DNA from: Bimastos eiseni
Lineage: Eukaryota > Annelida > Clitellata > Crassiclitellata > Lumbricidae
Length of the DNA stretch: 64,000 nucleotides
Reading direction: 5' to 3'
Assembly (NCBI GenBank): GCA_959347315.1
Contig: OY365818.1
Span: 61,001-125,000, forward strand
Every line of letters starts with the position of its first letter. Positions within the stretch are counted from its first letter, which is position 1. The position numbers were made by a program, and so were the translations under genes. Below the pieces are notes generated by a model, which was given only the letters and a program-made list of their open reading frames with translations, searched no databases and had not been told where the DNA came from. This document shows, piece by piece, positions 1-16,000 of the stretch.

Positions 1-3000
1 GGCAGATAGAGACAATGGCAGATAGAGACATAGACAGACAGAGACAATGGCAGATTGAGACAAAGACAGACAGAGACAACGGCAGATAGAGACAATGGCA
101 GATAGAGATAGACCGAAACAATGGCAGACAGAGACAAAGACAGACAGAGACAACGGCAGATAGAGACAATGGCAGATAGAGATAGACCGAAACAATGGCA
201 GACAGAGACAAAGACAGACAGAGACAACGGCAGATAGAGACAAAGACAGACAGAGACAATGGCAGATAGAGACAACGGCAGATAGAGACAAAGACAGACA
301 GAGACAATGGCAGATAGAGACAATGGCAGATAGAGACAACGGCAGATAGAGACAAAGACAGACAGAGACAATAGCAGATAGAGACAAAGACAGACAGAGA
401 CAATGGCAGATAGAGACAATGGCAGATAGAGACAACGGCAGATAGAGACAAAGACAGACAGAGACAACGGCAGATAGAGACAATGGCAGATAGAGACAAT
501 GGCAGATAGAGACAAAGAGAGACAGAGACAACGGCAGATAGAGACAATGGCAGATAGAGACAATGGCAGATAGAGACAAAGACAGACAGAGACAATGGCA
601 GATAGAGACAATGGCAGATAGAGATAGACCGAAACAATGGCAGACAGAGACATAGACAGCCAGAGACAAAGACAGACAGAGACAACGGCAGATAGAGACA
701 AAGACAGACAGAGACAACGGCAGATAGAGACAATGGCAGATAGAGACAATGGCAGATAGAGACAAAGACAGACAGAGACAACGGCAGATAGAGACAATGG
801 CAGATAGAGACAAAGACAGACAGAGACAATGGCAGATAGAGATAGACAGAAACAATGGCAGACAGAGACAAAGACAGACAGAGACAACGGCAGATAGAGA
901 CAATGGCAGACAGAGACAAAGACAGACAGAGACAATGGCCGATAGAGACAAAGACAGACAGAGACAATGGCAGATAGAGACAATGGCAGATAGAGACAAA
1001 GACAGACAGAGACAACGGCAGATAGAGACAATGGCAGACAGAGACAAAGACAGACAGAGACAATGGCAGATAGAGACAAAGAAAGACAGAGACAATGGCA
1101 GATAGAGACAGACAGAAACAATGGCAGACAGAGACAAAGACAGACAGAGACAATGGCAGATAGAGATAGACAGAAACAATGGCAGACAGAGACAAAGACA
1201 GACAGAGACAATGGCAGACAGAGACAATGGCAGATAGAGATAGACAGAAACAATGGCAGACAGAGACAAAGACAGACAGAGACAATGGCAGATAGAGACA
1301 AAGACAGACAGAGACAATGGCAGATAGAGACAACGGCAGATAGAGACAAAGACAGACAGAGACAATGGCAGATAGAGACAATGGCAGATAGAGACAACGG
1401 CAGATAGAGACAAAGACAGACAGAGACAATGGCAGATAGAGACAAAGACAGACAGAGACAACGGCAGATAGAGACAATGGCAGATAGAGACAACGACAGA
1501 CAGAGACAATGGCAGATAGAGACAATGGCAGATAGAGACAAAGACAGACAGAGACAATGGCAGATAGAGACAATGGCAGATAGAGACAAAGACAGACAGA
1601 GACAACGGCAGATAGAGACAATGGCAGATAGAGACAATGGCAGATAGAGACAAAGACAGACAGAGACAACGGCAGATAGAGACAATGGCAGATAGAGACA
1701 ATGGCAGATAGAGACAAAGACAGACAGAGACAACGGCAGATAGAGACAATGGCAGATAGAGATAGACCGAAACAATGGCAGACAGAGACATAGACAGACA
1801 GAGACAAAGACAGACAGAGACAACGGCAGATAGAGACAAAGACAGACAGAGACAACGGCAGATAGAGACAATGGCAGATAGAGACATAGACAGACAGAGA
1901 CAATGGCAGATTGAGACAAAGACAGACAGAGACAACGGCAGATAGAGACAATGGCAGATAGAGATAGACCGAAACAATGGCAGACAGAGACAAAGACAGA
2001 CAGAGACAACGGCAGATAGAGACAATGGCAGATAGAGATAGACCGAAACAATGGCAGACAGAGACAAAGACAGACAGAGACAACGGCAGATAGAGACAAA
2101 GACAGACAGAGACAATGGCAGATAGAGACAACGGCAGATAGAGACAAAGACAGACAGAGACAATGGCAGATAGAGACAATGGCAGATAGAGACAACGGCA
2201 GATAGAGACAAAGACAGACAGAGACAATAGCAGATAGAGACAAAGACAGACAGAGACAATGGCAGATAGAGACAATGGCAGATAGAGACAACGGCAGATA
2301 GAGACAAAGACAGACAGAGACAACGGCAGATAGAGACAATGGCAGATAGAGACAATGGCAGATAGAGACAAAGAGAGACAGAGACAACGGCAGATAGAGA
2401 CAATGGCAGATAGAGACAATGGCAGATAGAGACAAAGACAGACAGAGACAACGGCAGATAGAGACAAAGACAGACAGAGACAACGGCAGATAGAGACAAT
2501 GGCAGATAGAGACATAGACAGACAGAGACAAAGACAGACAGAGACAAAGACAGACAGAGACAACGGCAGATAGAGACAAAGACAGACAGAGACAAAGACA
2601 GACAGAGACAAAGACAGACAGAGACAACGGCAGATAGAGACAAAGACAGATAGAGACAACGGCAGATAGAGACAATGGCAGATAGAGACAAAGAAAGATA
2701 GAGACAAAGACAGACAAAGACAATGGCAGATAGAGATAGACCGAAACAATGGCAGACAGAGACAAAGACAGACAGAGACAATGGCAGATAGAGACAAAGA
2801 CAGACAGAGACAATGGCAGATAGAGACAATGGCAGATAGAGACAAAGACAGACAGAGACAATGGCAGATAGAGATAGACAGAAACAATGGCAGACAGAGA
2901 CAAAGACAGACAGAGACAACGGCAGATAGAGACAATGGCAGACAGAGACAAAGACAGACAGAGACAATGGCCGATAGAGACAAAGACAGACAGAGACAAT

Positions 3001-6000
3001 GGCAGATAGAGACAATGGCAGATAGAGACAAAGACAGACAGAGACAACGGCAGATAGAGACAATGGCAGACAGAGACAAAGACAGACAGAGACAATGGCA
3101 GATAGAGACAAAGAAAGACAGAGACAATGGCAGATAGAGACAGACAGAAACAATGGCAGACAGAGACAAAGACAGACAGAGACAATGGCAGATAGAGATA
3201 GACAGAAACAATGGCAGACAGAGACAAAGACAGACAGAGACAATGGCAGACAGAGACAATGGCAGATAGAGATAGACAGAAACAATGGCAGACAGAGACA
3301 AAGACAGACAGAGACAATGGCAGATAGAGACAAAGACAGACAGAGACAATGGCAGATAGAGACAACGGCAGATAGAGACAAAGACAGACAGAGACAATGG
3401 CAGATAGAGACAATGGCAGATAGAGACAACGGCAGATAGAGACAAAGACAGACAGAGACAATGGCAGATAGAGACAAAGACAGACAGAGACAACGGCAGA
3501 TAGAGACAATGGCAGATAGAGACAACGACAGACAGAGACAATGGCAGATAGAGACAATGGCAGATAGAGACAAAGACAGACAGAGACAATGGCAGATAGA
3601 GACAATGGCAGATAGAGACAAAGACAGACAGAGACAACGGCAGATAGAGACAATGGCAGATAGAGACAATGGCAGATAGAGACAAAGACAGACAGAGACA
3701 ACGGCAGATAGAGACAATGGCAGATAGAGACAATGGCAGATAGAGACAAAGACAGACAGAGACAACGGCAGATAGAGACAATGGCAGATAGAGATAGACC
3801 GAAACAATGGCAGACAGAGACATAGACAGACAGAGACAAAGACAGACAGAGACAACGGCAGATAGAGACAAAGACAGACAGAGACAACGGCAGATAGAGA
3901 CAATGGCAGATAGAGACATAGACAGACAGAGACAATGGCAGATTGAGACAAAGACAGACAGAGACAACGGCAGATAGAGACAATGGCAGATAGAGATAGA
4001 CCGAAACAATGGCAGACAGAGACAAAGACAGACAGAGACAACGGCAGATAGAGACAATGGCAGATAGAGATAGACCGAAACAATGGCAGACAGAGACAAA
4101 GACAGACAGAGACAACGGCAGATAGAGACAAAGACAGACAGAGACAATGGCAGATAGAGACAACGGCAGATAGAGACAAAGACAGACAGAGACAATGGCA
4201 GATAGAGACAATGGCAGATAGAGACAACGGCAGATAGAGACAAAGACAGACAGAGACAATAGCAGATAGAGACAAAGACAGACAGAGACAATGGCAGATA
4301 GAGACAATGGCAGATAGAGACAACGGCAGATAGAGACAAAGACAGACAGAGACAACGGCAGATAGAGACAATGGCAGATAGAGACAATGGCAGATAGAGA
4401 CAAAGAGAGACAGAGACAACGGCAGATAGAGACAATGGCAGATAGAGACAATGGCAGATAGAGACAAAGACAGACAGAGACAATGGCAGATAGAGACAAT
4501 GGCAGATAGAGATAGACCGAAACAATGGCAGACAGAGACATAGACAGCCAGAGACAAAGACAGACAGAGACAACGGCAGATAGAGACAAAGACAGACAGA
4601 GACAACGGCAGATAGAGACAATGGCAGATAGAGACAATGGCAGATAGAGACAAAGACAGACAGAGACAACGGCAGATAGAGACAATGGCAGATAGAGACA
4701 AAGACAGACAGAGACAATGGCAGATAGAGATAGACAGAAACAATGGCAGACAGAGACAAAGACAGACAGAGACAACGGCAGATAGAGACAATGGCAGACA
4801 GAGACAAAGACAGACAGAGACAATGGCCGATAGAGACAAAGACAGACAGAGACAATGGCAGATAGAGACAATGGCAGATAGAGACAAAGACAGACAGAGA
4901 CAACGGCAGATAGAGACAATGGCAGACAGAGACAAAGACAGACAGAGACAATGGCAGATAGAGACAAAGAAAGACAGAGACAATGGCAGATAGAGACAGA
5001 CAGAAACAATGGCAGACAGAGACAAAGACAGACAGAGACAATGGCAGATAGAGATAGACAGAAACAATGGCAGACAGAGACAAAGACAGACAGAGACAAT
5101 GGCAGACAGAGACAATGGCAGATAGAGATAGACAGAAACAATGGCAGACAGAGACAAAGACAGACAGAGACAATGGCAGATAGAGACAAAGACAGACAGA
5201 GACAATGGCAGATAGAGACAACGGCAGATAGAGACAAAGACAGACAGAGACAATGGCAGATAGAGACAATGGCAGATAGAGACAACGGCAGATAGAGACA
5301 AAGACAGACAGAGACAATGGCAGATAGAGACAAAGACAGACAGAGACAACGGCAGATAGAGACAATGGCAGATAGAGACAACGACAGACAGAGACAATGG
5401 CAGATAGAGACAATGGCAGATAGAGACAAAGACAGACAGAGACAATGGCAGATAGAGACAATGGCAGATAGAGACAAAGACAGACAGAGACAACGGCAGA
5501 TAGAGACAATGGCAGATAGAGACAATGGCAGATAGAGACAAAGACAGACAGAGACAACGGCAGATAGAGACAATGGCAGATAGAGACAATGGCAGATAGA
5601 GACAAAGACAGACAGAGACAACGGCAGATAGAGACAATGGCAGATAGAGATAGACCGAAACAATGGCAGACAGAGACATAGACAGACAGAGACAAAGACA
5701 GACAGAGACAACGGCAGATAGAGACAAAGACAGACAGAGACAACGGCAGATAGAGACAATGGCAGATAGAGACATAGACAGACAGAGACAATGGCAGATT
5801 GAGACAAAGACAGACAGAGACAACGGCAGATAGAGACAATGGCAGATAGAGATAGACCGAAACAATGGCAGACAGAGACAAAGACAGACAGAGACAACGG
5901 CAGATAGAGACAATGGCAGATAGAGATAGACCGAAACAATGGCAGACAGAGACAAAGACAGACAGAGACAACGGCAGATAGAGACAAAGACAGACAGAGA

Positions 6001-6530
6001 CAATGGCAGATAGAGACAACGGCAGATAGAGACAAAGACAGACAGAGACAATGGCAGATAGAGACAATGGCAGATAGAGACAACGGCAGATAGAGACAAA
6101 GACAGACAGAGACAATAGCAGATAGAGACAAAGACAGACAGAGACAATGGCAGATAGAGACAATGGCAGATAGAGACAACGGCAGATAGAGACAAAGACA
6201 GACAGAGACAACGGCAGATAGAGACAATGGCAGATAGAGACAATGGCAGATAGAGACAAAGAGAGACAGAGACAACGGCAGATAGAGACAATGGCAGATA
6301 GAGACAATGGCAGATAGAGACAAAGACAGACAGAGACAATGGCAGATAGAGACAATGGCAGATAGAGATAGACCGAAACAATGGCAGACAGAGACATAGA
6401 CAGCCAGAGACAAAGACAGACAGAGACAACGGCAGATAGAGACAAAGACAGACAGAGACAACGGCAGATAGAGACAATGGCAGATAGAGACAATGGCAGA
6501 TAGAGACAAAGACAGACAGAGACAACGGCA
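1..6530. repeat. Higher-order repeat block, 1,856/2,032-bp period
   Basis: Rare variants recur at fixed spacing. CAGATTGAG lies at 51, 1907, 3939 and 5795, giving spacings of 1856, 2032 and 1856. The variant GACAAAGAGAGAC lies at 511, 2367, 4399 and 6255, with the same spacings. Both periods are multiples of 16 (116 and 127 units), so the second copy differs by an 11-unit (176-bp) insertion, near 2.46-2.72 kb. A related but more diverged copy follows at about 8.2-9.3 kb, where GACAAAGAGAGAC reappears at 8692. Confidence 0.9.
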
Positions 6531-6964
6531 GACAGAGACAATGGCAGATAGAGATAGACCGAAACAATGGCAGACAGAGACATAGACAGCCAGAGACAAA
6601 GACAGACAGAGACAACGGCAGATAGAGACAAAGACAGACAGAGACAACGGCAGATAGAGACAATGGCAGATAGAGACATAGACAGACAGAGACAATGGCA
6701 GACAGAGACAAAGACAGACAGAGACAATGGCAGATAGAGATAGACAGAAACAATGGCAGACAGAGACAAAGACAGACAGAGACAATGGCAGATAGAGATA
6801 GACAGAAACAATGGCAGACAGAGACAAAGACAGACAGAGACAACGGCAGATAGAGACAATGGCAGATAGAGACATAGACAGACAGAGACAATGGCAGATA
6901 GAGACAAAGACAGACAGAGACAACGGCAGATAGAGACAATGGCAGATAGAGATAGACCGAAACA

Positions 6965-7627
6965 ATGGCAGACAGAGACAAAGACAGACAGAGACAACGG
7001 CAGATAGAGACAATGGCAGATAGAGATAGACAGAGACAACGGCAGATAGAGACAAAGACAGACAGAGACAATGGCAGACTGAGACAATGGCAGATAGAGA
7101 TAGACAGAAACAATGGCAGACAGAGACAAAGACAGACAGAGACAATGGCAGACAGAGACAAAGACAGACAGAGACAACGGCAGATAGAGACAATGGCAGA
7201 TAGAGACAGTGGCAGATAGAGACAAAGACAGACAGAGACAACGGCAGATAGAGACAATGGCAGATAGAGACAATGGCAGATAGAGACAAAGACAGATAGA
7301 GACAACGGCAGATAGAGACAATGGCAGATAGAGATAGACCGAAACAATGGCAGACAGAGACAAAGACAGACAGAGACAACGGCAGATAGAGACAATGGCA
7401 GATAGAGATAGACCGAAACAATGGCAGACAGAGACAAAGACAGACAGAGACAACGGCAGATAGAGACAATGGCAGATAGAGATAGACAGAGACAACGGCA
7501 GATAGAGACAAAGACAGACAGAGACAACGGCAGACTGAGACAATGGCAGATAGAGATAGACAGAAACAATGGCAGACAGAGACAAAGACAGACAGAGACA
7601 ATGGCAGACAGAGACAATGGCAGATAG
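6965..7627. repeat. 456-bp local duplication inside the array
   Basis: The segment starting at 6965 recurs at 7421, 456 bp later, sharing the uncommon GGCAGACTGAGAC variant. The same 456-bp pair appears at 10060/10516 and at 15127/15583, so this doublet was itself carried along in larger duplications. 456 is not a multiple of 16 because the segment includes 26-bp C units. Confidence 0.8.
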
Positions 7628-10039
7628 AGATAGACAGAAACAATGGCAGACAGAGACAAAGACAGACAGAGACATTGGCAGATAGAGACAATAGCAGATA
7701 GAGACAAAGACAGACAGAGACAATGGCAGATAGAGACAATGGCAGATAGAGACAAAGACAGACAGAGACAATGGCAGATAGAGACAATGGCAGACAGAGA
7801 CAAAGACAAACAGAGACAATGGCTGATAGAGACAAAAACAGACAGAGACAACGGCAGATAGAGACAAATGGCAGATAGAGACAAAGACAGACAGAGACAA
7901 TGGCAGATAGAGACAATGGCAGATAGAGATAGACCGAAACAATTGCAGACAGAGACATAGACAGACAGAGACAACGGCAGATAGAGACAATGGCAGATAG
8001 AGATAGACAGAGACAACGGCAGATAGAGACAAAGACAGACAGAGACAATGGCAGACTGAGACAATGGCAGATAGAGATAGACAGAAACAATGGCAGACAG
8101 AGACAAAGACAGACAGAGACAATGTCAGACAGAGACAACGGCAGATAGAGACAAAGACAGACAGAGACAACGGCAGATAGAGACAATGGCAGATAGAGAC
8201 ATAGACAGACAGAGACAATGGCAGATAGAGACAAAGACAGACAGAGACAACGGCAGATAGAGACAATGGCAGATAGAGATAGACCGAAACAATGGCAGAC
8301 AGAGACAAAGACAGACAGAGACAACGGCAGATAGAGACAATGGCAGATAGAGATAGACCGAAACAATGGCAGACAGAGACAAAGACAGACAGAGACAACG
8401 GCAGATAGAGACAAAGACAGACAGAGACAATGGCAGATAGAGACAACGGCAGATAGAGACAAAGACAGACAGAGACAATGGCAGATAGAGACAATGGCAG
8501 ATAGAGACAACGGCAGATAGAGACAAAGACAGACAGAGACAATAGCAGATAGAGACAAAGACAGACAGAGACAATGGCAGATAGAGACAATGGCAGATAG
8601 AGACAACGGCAGATACAGACAAAGACAGACAGAGACAACGGCAGATAGAGACAATGGCAGATAGAGACAATGGCAGATAGAGACAAAGAGAGACAGAGAC
8701 AACGGCAGATAGAGACAATGGCAGATAGAGACAATGGCAGATAGAGACAAAGACAGACAGAGACAATGGCAGATAGAGACAATGGCAGATAGAGATAGAC
8801 CGAAACAATGGCAGACAGAGACATAGACAGCCAGAGACAAAGACAGACAGAGACAACGGAAGATAGAGACAAAGACAGACAGAGACAACGGCAGATAGAG
8901 ACAATGGCAGATAGAGACAATGGCAGATAGAGACAAAGACAGACAGAGACAACGGCAGATAGAGACAATGGCAGATAGAGATAGACCGAAACAATGGCAG
9001 ACAGAGACATAGACAGCCAGAGACAAAGACAGACAGAGACAACGGCAGATAGAGACAAAGACAGACAGAGACAACGGCAGATAGAGACAATGGCAGATAG
9101 AGACATAGACAGACAGAGACAATGGCAGATAGAGACAAAGACAGACAGAGACAATGGCAGATAGAGATAGACAGAAACAATGGCAGACAGAGACAAAGAC
9201 AGACAGAGACAATGGCAGATAGAGATAGACAGAAACAATGGCAGACAGAGACAAAGACAGACAGAGACAACGGCAGATAGAGACAATGGCAGATAGAGAC
9301 ATAGACAGACAGAGACAATGGCAGATAGAGACAAAGACAGACAGAGACAACGGCAGATAGAGACAATGGCAGATAGAGATAGACCGAAACAATGGCAGAC
9401 AGAGACAAAGACAGACAGAGACAACGGCAGATAGAGACAATGGCAGATAGAGATAGACAGAGACAACGGCAGATAGAGACAAAGACAGACAGAGACAATG
9501 GCAGACTGAGACAATGGCAGATAGAGATAGACAGAAACAATGGCAGACAGAGACAAAGACAGACAGAGACAATGGCAGACAGAGACAAAGACAGACAGAG
9601 ACAACGGCAGATAGAGACAATGGCAGATAGAGACAAAGACAGATAGAGACAACGGCAGATAGAGACAATGGCAGATAGAGATAGACAGAGACAACGGCAG
9701 ATAGAGACAAAGACAGACAGAGACAATGGCAGACTGAGACAATGGCAGATAGAGATAGACAGAAACAATGGCAGACAGAGACAAAGACAGACAGAGACAA
9801 TGGCAGACAGAGACAATGGCAGATAGAGATAGACAGAAACAATGGCAGACAGAGACAAAGACAGACAGAGACATTGGCAGATAGAGACAATAGCAGATAG
9901 AGACAAAGACAGACAGAGACAATGGCAGATAGAGACAATGGCAGATAGAGACAAAGACAGACAGAGACAATGGCAGATAGAGACAATGGCAGACAGAGAC
10001 AAAGACAGACAGAGACAATGGCTGATAGAGACAATGGCA

Positions 10040-13000
10040 GATAGAGATAGACCGAAACAATGGCAGACAGAGACAAAGACAGACAGAGACAACGGCAGAT
10101 AGAGACAATGGCAGATAGAGATAGACAGAGACAACGGCAGATAGAGACAAAGACAGACAGAGACAATGGCAGACTGAGACAATGGCAGATAGAGATAGAC
10201 AGAAACAATGGCAGACAGAGACAAAGACAGACAGAGACAATGGCAGACAGAGACAAAGACAGACAGAGACAACGGCAGATAGAGACAATGGCAGATAGAG
10301 ACAGTGGCAGATAGAGACAAAGACAGACAGAGACAACGGCAGATAGAGACAATGGCAGATAGAGACAATGGCAGATAGAGACAAAGACAGATAGAGACAA
10401 CGGCAGATAGAGACAATGGCAGATAGAGATAGACCGAAACAATGGCAGACAGAGACAAAGACAGACAGAGACAACGGCAGATAGAGACAATGGCAGATAG
10501 AGATAGACCGAAACAATGGCAGACAGAGACAAAGAAAGACAGAGACAACGGCAGATAGAGACAATGGCAGATAGAGATAGACAGAGACAACGGCAGATAG
10601 AGACAAAGACAGACAGAGACAATGGCAGACTGAGACAATGGCAGATAGAGATAGACAGAAACAATGGCAGACAGAGACAAAGACAGACAGAGACAATGGC
10701 AGACAGAGACAAAGACAGACAGAGACAACGGCAGATAGAGACAATGGCAGATAGAGACAGTGGCAGATAGAGACAAAGACAGACAGAGACAACGGCAGAT
10801 AGAGACAATGGCAGATAGAGACAATGGCAGATAGAGACAAAGACAGATAGAGACAATGGCAGATAGAGACAATGGCAGATAGAGATAGACAGAAACAATG
10901 GCAGACAGAGACAAAGACAGACAGAGACAATGGCAGACAGAGACAATGGCAGATAGAGATAGACCGAAACAATGGCAGACAGAGACAAAGACAGACAGAG
11001 ACAACGGCAGATAGAGACAAAGACAGACAGAGACAACGGCAGATAGAGACAATGGCAGACAGAGACAAAGACAGACATAGACAATGGCAGATAGAGACAA
11101 AGACAGACAGAGACAATGGCAGATAGAGACAATGGCAGATAGAGATAGACAGAAACAATGGCAGACAGAGACAAAGACAGACAGAGACAATGGCAGACAG
11201 AGACAATGGCAGATAGAGATAGACAGAAACAATGGCAGACAGAGACAAAGACAGACAGAGACAATGGCAGATAGAGACAATGGCAGATAGAGATAGACAG
11301 AGACAATGGCAGACAGAGACAAAGACAGACAGAGACAATGGCAGACAGAGACAATGGCAGATAGAGATAGACAGAAACAATGGCAGACAGAGACAAAGAC
11401 AGACAGAGACAATGGCAGATAGAGACAAAGACAGGCAGAGACAATGGCAGATAGAGACAACGGCAGATAGAGACAAAGACAGACAGAGACAATGGCAGAT
11501 AGAGACAATGGCAGATAGAGACAACGGCAGATAGAGACAAAGACAGACAGAGACAATGGCAGATAGAGACAAAGACAGACAGAGACAACGGCAGATAGAG
11601 ACAATGGCAGATAGAGACAAAGACAGACAGAGACAATGGCAGATAGAGACAATGGCAGATAGAGACAAAGACAGACAGAGACAATGGCAGATAGAGACAA
11701 TGGCAGATAGAGACAAAGACAGACAGAGACAACGGCAGATAGAGACAATGACAGATAGAGACAATGGCAGATAGAGACAAAGACAGACAGAGACAACGGC
11801 AGACAGAGACAATGGCAGATAGAGACAATGGCAGATAGAGACAAAGACAGACAGAGACAACGGCAGATAGAGACAATGGCAGATAGAGATAGACCGAAAC
11901 AATGGCAGACAGAGACATAGACAGACAGAGACAAAGACAGACAGAGACAACGGCAGATAGAGACAAAGACAGACAGAGACAACGGCAGATAGAGACAATG
12001 GCAGATAGAGACATAGACAGACAGAGACAAAGACAGACAGAGACAAAGACAGACAGAGACAACGGCAGATGGAGACAAAGACAGACAGAGACAAAGACAG
12101 ACAGAGACAAAGACAGACAGAGACAACGGCAGATAGAGACAAAGAAAGACAGAGACAAAGACAGACAAAGACAATGGCAGATAGAGATAGACCGAAACAA
12201 TGGCAGACAGAGACAAAGACAGACAGAGACAATGGCAGATAGAGACAAAGACAGAGAGACAATGGCAGATAGAGACAATGGCAGATAGAGACAAAGACAG
12301 ACAGAGACAATGGCAGATAGAGATAGACAGAAACAATGGCAGACAGAGACAAAGACAGACAGAGACAACGGCAGATAGAGACAATGGCAGACAGAGACAA
12401 AGACAGACAGAGACAATGGCCGATAGAGACAAAGACAGACAGAGACAATGGCAGATGGAGACAATGGCAAATAGAGACAAAGACAGACAGAGACAATGGC
12501 AGATAGAGACAAAGACAGACAGAGACAATGGCAGATAGAGACAAAAAAAGACAGAGACAATGGCAGATAGAGACAGACAGAAACAATGGCAGACAGAGAC
12601 AAAGACAGACAGAGACAATGGCAGATAGAGATAGACAGAAACAATGGCAGACAGAGACAAAGACAGACAGAGACATTGGCAGATAGAGACAATAGCAGAT
12701 AGAGACAAAGACAGACAGAGACAATGGCAGATAGAGACAATGGCAGATAGAGACAAAGACAGACAGAGACAATGGCAGATAGAGATAGACAGAAACAATG
12801 GCAGACAGAGACAAAGACAGACAGAGACAATGGCAGATAGAGACAAAGACAGACAGAGACAATGGCAGATAGAGACAATGGCAGACAGAGACAAAGACAG
12901 ACAGAGACAATGGCTGATAGAGACAAAAACAGACAGAGACAACGGCAGATAGAGACAAATGGCAGATAGAGACAAAGACAGACAGAGACAATGGCAGATA

Positions 13001-16000
13001 GAGACAATGGCAGATAGAGATAGACCGAAACAATGGCAGACAGAGACAAAGACAGACAGAGACAACGGCAGATAGAGACAAAGACAGACAGAGACAACGG
13101 CAGATAGAGACAATGGCAGATAGAGACAAAGAAAGACAGAGACAAAGACAGACAAAGACAATGGCAGATAGAGATAGACCGAAACAATGGCAGACAGAGA
13201 CAAAGACAGACAGAGACAATGGCAGATAGAGAAAAAGACAGAAAGAGACAATGGCAGATAGAGACAATGGCAGATAGAGACAAAGACAGACAGAGACAAT
13301 GGCAGATAGAGACAATGGCAGATAGAGACAAAGACAGACAGAGACAATGGCAGATAGAGACAATGGCAGATAGAGACAAAGACAGACAGAGACAACGGCA
13401 GATAGAGACAATGACAGATAGAGACAATGGCAGATAGAGACAAAGACAGACAGAGACAACGGCAGACAGAGACAATGGCAGATAGAGACAATGGCAGATA
13501 GAGACAAAGACAGACAGAGACAACGGCAGATAGAGACAATGGCAGGTAGAGATAGACCGAAACAATGGCAGACAGAGACATAGACAGACAGAGACAAAGA
13601 CAGACAGAGACAACGGCAGATAGAGACAAAGACAGACAGAGACAACGGCAGATAGAGACAATGGCAGATAGAGACATAGACAGACAGAGACAAAGACAGA
13701 CAGAGACAAAGACAGACAGAGACAACGGCAGATGGAGACAAAGACAGACAGAGACAAAGACAGACAGAGACAAAGACAGACAGAGACAACGGCAGATAGA
13801 GACAAAGAAAGACAGAGACAAAGACAGACAAAGACAATGGCAGATAGAGATAGACCGAAACAATGGCAGACAGAGACAAAGACAGACAGAGACAATGGCA
13901 GATAGAGACAAAGACAGAGAGACAATGGCAGATAGAGACAATGGCAGATAGAGACAAAGACAGACAGAGACAATGGCAGATAGAGATAGACAGAAACAAT
14001 GGCAGACAGAGACAAAGACAGACAGAGACAACGGCAGATAGAGACAATGGCAGACAGAGACAAAGACAGACAGAGACAATGGCCGAGAGAGACAAAGACA
14101 GACAGAGACAATGGCAGATAGAGACAATGGCAGATAGAGACAAAGACAGACAGAGACAATGGCAGATAGAGACAAAGACAGACAGAGACAATGGCAGATA
14201 GAGACAAAAAAAGACAGAGACAATGGCAGATAGAGACAGACAGAAACAATGGCAGACAGAGACAAAGACAGACAGAGACAATGGCAGATAGAGATAGACA
14301 GAAACAATGGCAGACAGAGACAAACACAGACAGAGACATTGGCAGATAGAGACAATAGCAGATAGAGACAAAGACAGACAGAGACAATGGCAGATAGAGA
14401 CAATGGCAGATAGAGACAAAGACAGACAGAGACAATGGCAGATAGAGATAGACAGAAACAATGGCAGACAGAGACAAAGACAGACAGAGACAATGGCAGA
14501 TAGAGACAAAGACAGACAGAGACAATGGCAGATAGAGACAATGGCAGACAGAGACAAAGACAGACAGAGACAATGGCTGATAGAGACAAAAACAGACAGA
14601 GACAACGGCAGATAGAGATAAATGGCAGATAGAGACAAAGACAGACAGAGACAATGGCAGATAGAGACAATGGCAGATAGAGATAGACCGAAACAATGGC
14701 AGACAGAGACAAAGACAGACAGAGACAACGGCAGATTGAGACAAAGACAGACAGAGACAACGGCAGATAGAGACAATGGCAGATAGAGACAAAGAAAGAC
14801 AGAGACAAAGACAGACAAAGACAATGGCAGATAGAGATAGACCGAAACAATGGCAGACAGAGACAAAGACAGACAGAGACAATGGCAGATAGAGACAATG
14901 GCAGATAGAGATAGACAGAGACAACGGCAGATAGAGACAAAGACAGACAGAGACAATGGCAGATAGAGACAATGGCAGACAGAGACAAAGAAAGACAGAG
15001 ACAATGGCTGATAGAGACAAAAACAGACAGAGACAACGGCAGATAGAGACAAATGGCAGATAGAGACAAAGACAGACAGAGACAATGGCAGATAGAGACA
15101 ATGGCAGATAGAGATAGACCGAAACAATGGCAGACAGAGACAAAGACAGACAGAGACAACGGCAGATAGAGACAATGGCAGATAGAGATAGACAGAGACA
15201 ACGGCAGATAGAGACAAAGACAGACAGAGACAATGGCAGACTGAGACAATGGCAGATAGAGATAGACAGAAACAATGGCAGACAGAGACAAAGACAGACA
15301 GAGACAATGGCAGACAGAGACAAAGACAGACAGAGACAACGGCAGATAGAGACAATGGCAGATAGAGACAGTGGCAGATAGAGACAAAGACAGACAGAGA
15401 CAACGGCAGATAGAGACAATGGCAGATAGAGACAATGGCAGATAGAGACAAAGACAGATAGAGACAACGGCAGATAGAGACAATGGCAGATAGAGATAGA
15501 CCGAAACAATGGCAGACAGAGACAAAGACAGACAGAGACAACGGCAGATAGAGACAATGGCAGATAGAGATAGACCGAAACAATGGCAGACAGAGACAAA
15601 GAAAGACAGAGACAACGGCAGATAGAGACAATGGCAGATAGAGATAGACAGAGACAACGGCAGATAGAGACAAAGACAGACAGAGACAATGGCAGACTGA
15701 GACAATGGCAGATAGAGATAGACAGAAACAATGGCAGACAGAGACAAAGACAGACAGAGACAATGGCAGACAGAGACAAAGACAGACAGAGACAACGGCA
15801 GATAGAGACAATGGCAGATAGAGACAGTGGCAGATAGAGACAAAGACAGACAGAGACAACGGCAGATAGAGACAATGGCAGATAGAGACAATGGCAGATA
15901 GAGACAAAGACAGATAGAGACAATGGCAGATAGAGACAATGGCAGATAGAGATAGACAGAAACAATGGCAGACAGAGACAAAGACAGACAGAGACAATGG